From Aeromonas finlandensis (GTDB lineage: Bacteria; Pseudomonadota; Gammaproteobacteria; Enterobacterales; Aeromonadaceae), in assembly GCF_000764645.1 (NCBI RefSeq), contig NZ_JRGK01000061.1, positions 19,211-83,210 of the forward strand: DNA of 64,000 nt, in the 5' to 3' direction. Below the pieces are notes generated by a model. That model ran no database searches, was not told the DNA's origin, and saw only the letters and a program-made list of their open reading frames with translations. The first letter of the stretch is position 1. Each line of letters starts with the position of its first letter. Shown piece by piece: positions 62,353 through 64,000 of the stretch. The translations under genes were made by a program, and so were the position numbers.

Positions 62353-63102
62353 TTATTGAATGCTCTTGCCGGCACGCACGTCCTTGATAAACCCCTTCAG
62401 ACTGGCTAGATCACGGGGTGCGCCGCGCAGGATCTGATCCCCGATGATGAAGGCCGGGGTACCGGAAATACCGAGCGCTTCAGCCAACGTACGGTTGGTG
62501 CCGAGGTTCTGGTCAATGCTGCCATCCTTGATCTTGGCCTCCACCTTGCTCCAGTCAACACCGGCCGCCACTGCCAGCTGCTTGACCTGTGCTTCATCAG
62601 AGAGCGGGCCCTGATGGGTATAGAGCTTCTCGTGGAACGCCTGGTACTTGTCAGGCTGACCCAGTTGCACCGCCAGTGCAGCGCGAGCAGCGAAGTAGGA
62701 GGACTCGCTCAGAATGGGGAACTGCTTGTAGATGTAACGGATATCTTTATCTTCCGCCATCAGCTGCTTGACCAACGGATGGGCCCGCTTGCAGTAACCG
62801 CAGTTGTAATCGAAAAACTCCACAATGGTCAGCGAGGCCTTCGGATTCCCCATCTCGGGATCCTTATTGGCATAAAGTTGCTTGGCGTGAGCCTTGATCA
62901 GCGACTTGTCACTCTCGGCCTGCTGGCTCTCCTGCTTGGCACGCAGGGCATTGGACATCTCGACCAGGATCTCGGGATTCTTGACCAGATAGTCGCGAAC
63001 GATTTGCTCGACATCGCTTTTGGTCAGCTCGCTCGCATGTACCGGCGTCGCCAGCAGGGTCACGCCAGCCAGCGCGCAAAACAGGGCATTTTTAATAGTC
63101 AT
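62353..63102 (-). CDS. Periplasmic thiol-disulfide protein, DsbA/ScsC-like
   Basis: 249 residues with signal peptide ending TPVHA. A helical N-terminal segment (VEQIVRDYLVKNPEILVEM) precedes a thioredoxin-fold domain with active site FDYNCGYCKRAH and cis-proline loop GTPAFIIGD. The same layout is seen in ScsC and Com1-type proteins; the N-terminal helices can mediate oligomerisation and isomerase activity. No scs copper-tolerance neighbours are seen, so the role is open. Confidence 0.87.
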   Translation of the reverse strand: MTIKNALFCALAGVTLLATPVHASELTKSDVEQIVRDYLVKNPEILVEMSNALRAKQESQQAESDKSLIKAHAKQLYANKDPEMGNPKASLTIVEFFDYNCGYCKRAHPLVKQLMAEDKDIRYIYKQFPILSESSYFAARAALAVQLGQPDKYQAFHEKLYTHQGPLSDEAQVKQLAVAAGVDWSKVEAKIKDGSIDQNLGTNRTLAEALGISGTPAFIIGDQILRGAPRDLASLKGFIKDVRAGKSIQ

Positions 63103-63299
63103 AACGTTATCTTGCAGAGGATATGATAGAGGCCACTATAGTGGTTGAGTCTGTTTTCAAGTCAAGTTATCTGGCCAAAAAAGCGCTTGATGCGCCCTGA
63201 TTGCCACTTTTTCATGTCATTTAGCGCAATTAACCAGCAATCGAACCAGGCAGGGATTTACAAGCCGGATCAGCATGGTAATATTCGCCGCACTGCTGC

Positions 63300-63387
63300 G
63301 GAGGGGTGGCAGAGCGGCTGAATGCACCGGTCTTGAAAACCGGCGATGGGCGACCATCCGTGGGTTCAAATCCCACCTCCTCCGCCA
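63300..63387 (+). tRNA. tRNA-Ser(UGA)
   Basis: 88 nt with encoded CCA. Anticodon loop CTTGAAA (anticodon UGA) between CCGGT and ACCGG, a long variable arm (GATGGGCGACCATC), and T-loop GTTCAAA. TAATAT at about 63279 is a plausible -10. Confidence 0.96.
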
Positions 63388-63396
63388 TTTATTCCG

Positions 63397-63430
63397 AGCC
63401 CATGCAACGCAAGTTGCGTGGGCTTTTTGT
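63397..63430 (+). terminator. Terminator of tRNA-Ser
   Basis: Stem AGCCCATGCAAC/GTTGCGTGGGCT followed by TTTTGTTTTT, 10 bases after the tRNA. Confidence 0.92.
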
Positions 63431-63495
63431 TTTTATCCTTTCTCTATTCCTATCACTTAGCCTTTCATGGCACACCATTAGCCACCTCACCATAA

Positions 63496-63759
63496 GCCAC
63501 CACTTCTGACGGCTTTCCAGCATTTTCCATTCAGCCCCATTTTGCCCTGAAAGAGCTGGGGATTGGCAAACTGAAGGTGGAGAAGATCATCCGTTATGCC
63601 AAAGAGCAGGGGATTGGCCAGTTATCCGGCATGACCATGCCCAGCAATCGCGGCATGGTCAACCTCGCCAAGCGGCTGGGCTTCAAGATTGCTGTCCAGA
63701 TGGAGGAGGGGGTGGTCAATATGGCTCTGACCTGCAACCAGCAGGCGACAGAAGGCTGA
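63496..63759 (+). pseudogene. 3' fragment of a GNAT acyltransferase gene (PatZ/YfiQ-like C-terminus)
   Basis: The frame is open from 63496 to the stop at 63759. Residues encoded from 63544 (ALKELGIGKLKVEKIIRYAK) to GITMP-like SGMTMPSNRGMVNLAKRLGF and MEEGVVNMAL resemble the last 60 or so residues of protein acetyltransferase PatZ, a GNAT domain at the end of an acyl-CoA-synthetase-like protein. No start codon with a ribosome site exists and the rest of the roughly 890-residue protein is missing, so this is a remnant beside the tRNA gene. Confidence 0.65.
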
Positions 63760-63908
63760 TTTGACCACCTGTAGAGTCGTTCAAATGGCTGTTAATGAAG
63801 CTGATAAGGCTCTGATATAGCTAGGAGATGGTGGAAATAACCGGCTTTTTAGTTCTCTTGCGGCAGATAAAAGCCAGATATTGGCTGTTTAACACGCTAA
63901 AAACACCA

Positions 63909-63932
63909 AAGCCCGATCGAGAGGCCGGGCTT
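63909..63932. terminator. Possible terminator hairpin near the right edge
   Basis: Seven-bp stem AAGCCCG/CGGGCTT. On the minus strand it is followed by TGGTGTTTTT, so it may end a gene entering from beyond the right edge. The remaining 63760-64000 shows no gene. Confidence 0.35.
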
Positions 63933-64000
63933 ATATGTTCGTTCTTGCGTACAAATCTGTGAGCCGATGGGGAAAAACCGTCCATAGCAAAAAGGCCTTC

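Noticed and set aside
63306..63509. Open frames beginning inside tRNA-Ser
   Set aside because: They are translations of the tRNA gene and its terminator.
1..64000. CRISPR arrays, prophage, insertion sequences or integrons
   Set aside because: No regularly spaced repeats, transposase, integrase or phage structural genes were seen; the only repeats are the tRNA array and short local duplications.

Overview
The window looks like chromosomal DNA of an Aeromonas-type gammaproteobacterium. It is GC-rich. Its gene set (pgaABCD, gbpA behind a cyclic-di-GMP riboswitch, metJ-metBL, yrfG-nudE-cysQ, erpA, dapA, glgCA and an array of tRNA-Leu(CAG)) and its close protein similarity to E. coli and Vibrio point to Aeromonadales. 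I infer the genus from recognised protein sequences, not from a search. Almost all of it is ordinary, densely packed core genome. I see no prophage, insertion sequence, CRISPR array or integron.

Layout. 1-604: start of bcsG (cellulose modification) running off the left edge. 1.0-3.3 kb: tyrB and a LysR regulator. 3.4-7.0 kb: DUF1820 protein, the glycyl-radical pair yjjW/yjjI, and an L,D-transpeptidase. 7.2-10.7 kb: an exported tricorn-like S41 peptidase and a small zinc-ribbon protein. 10.9-17.1 kb: pgaABCD for poly-N-acetylglucosamine, with a long structured leader and a Fur box. 17.3-23.0 kb: M3 peptidase, chemoreceptor, and the chitin-active LPMO gbpA under a c-di-GMP riboswitch. 23.1-33.4 kb: an amino-acid ABC transporter with a threonine-synthase-like enzyme, a CysB-type regulator, the sulfate transporter cysTWA, an RBBP9-like hydrolase and the sulfate-binding protein. 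33.5-38.6 kb: DUF4010 membrane protein, acetyltransferase, DUF1294, a small membrane protein, yrfG, nudE, cysQ. 39-44.6 kb: sdaC-like serine transporter, then metJ divergent from metBL. 44.6-50 kb: phosphate transporter with its DUF47 partner, ygiF-like CYTH protein, dapA, rsmC. 50.2-53.7 kb: glgCA and five tRNA-Leu genes. 53.7-64 kb: ComFB-like protein, Fur-box small membrane protein, nhaC, erpA, DUF6776, clcA, hemL, two membrane proteins, a DsbA/ScsC-like thiol protein, tRNA-Ser(UGA) and a broken acyltransferase tail.

How the genes connect. Two themes recur. One is surface and biofilm life: bcsG, pgaABCD, gbpA with its c-di-GMP riboswitch, a chemoreceptor and a ComFB-family protein. The other is sulfur and aspartate-family amino-acid metabolism: cysTWA-sbp, CysB-like regulator, cysQ, metJ/metBL, dapA and a threonine-synthase-like gene.

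The observations most worth following are regulatory. Upstream of dapA there is a 23-codon leader frame rich in lysine codons, a stop codon inside a candidate antiterminator arm, and a perfect terminator hairpin with a U tract; together these have the architecture of a ribosome-mediated lysine attenuator. Upstream of pgaA there is a near-perfect Fur box followed by about 160 nt of highly structured RNA with partial resemblance to the 3' block of cobalamin riboswitches. A 43-codon frame with a strong ribosome-binding site lies between two permease genes, made by duplication of a translation start region.
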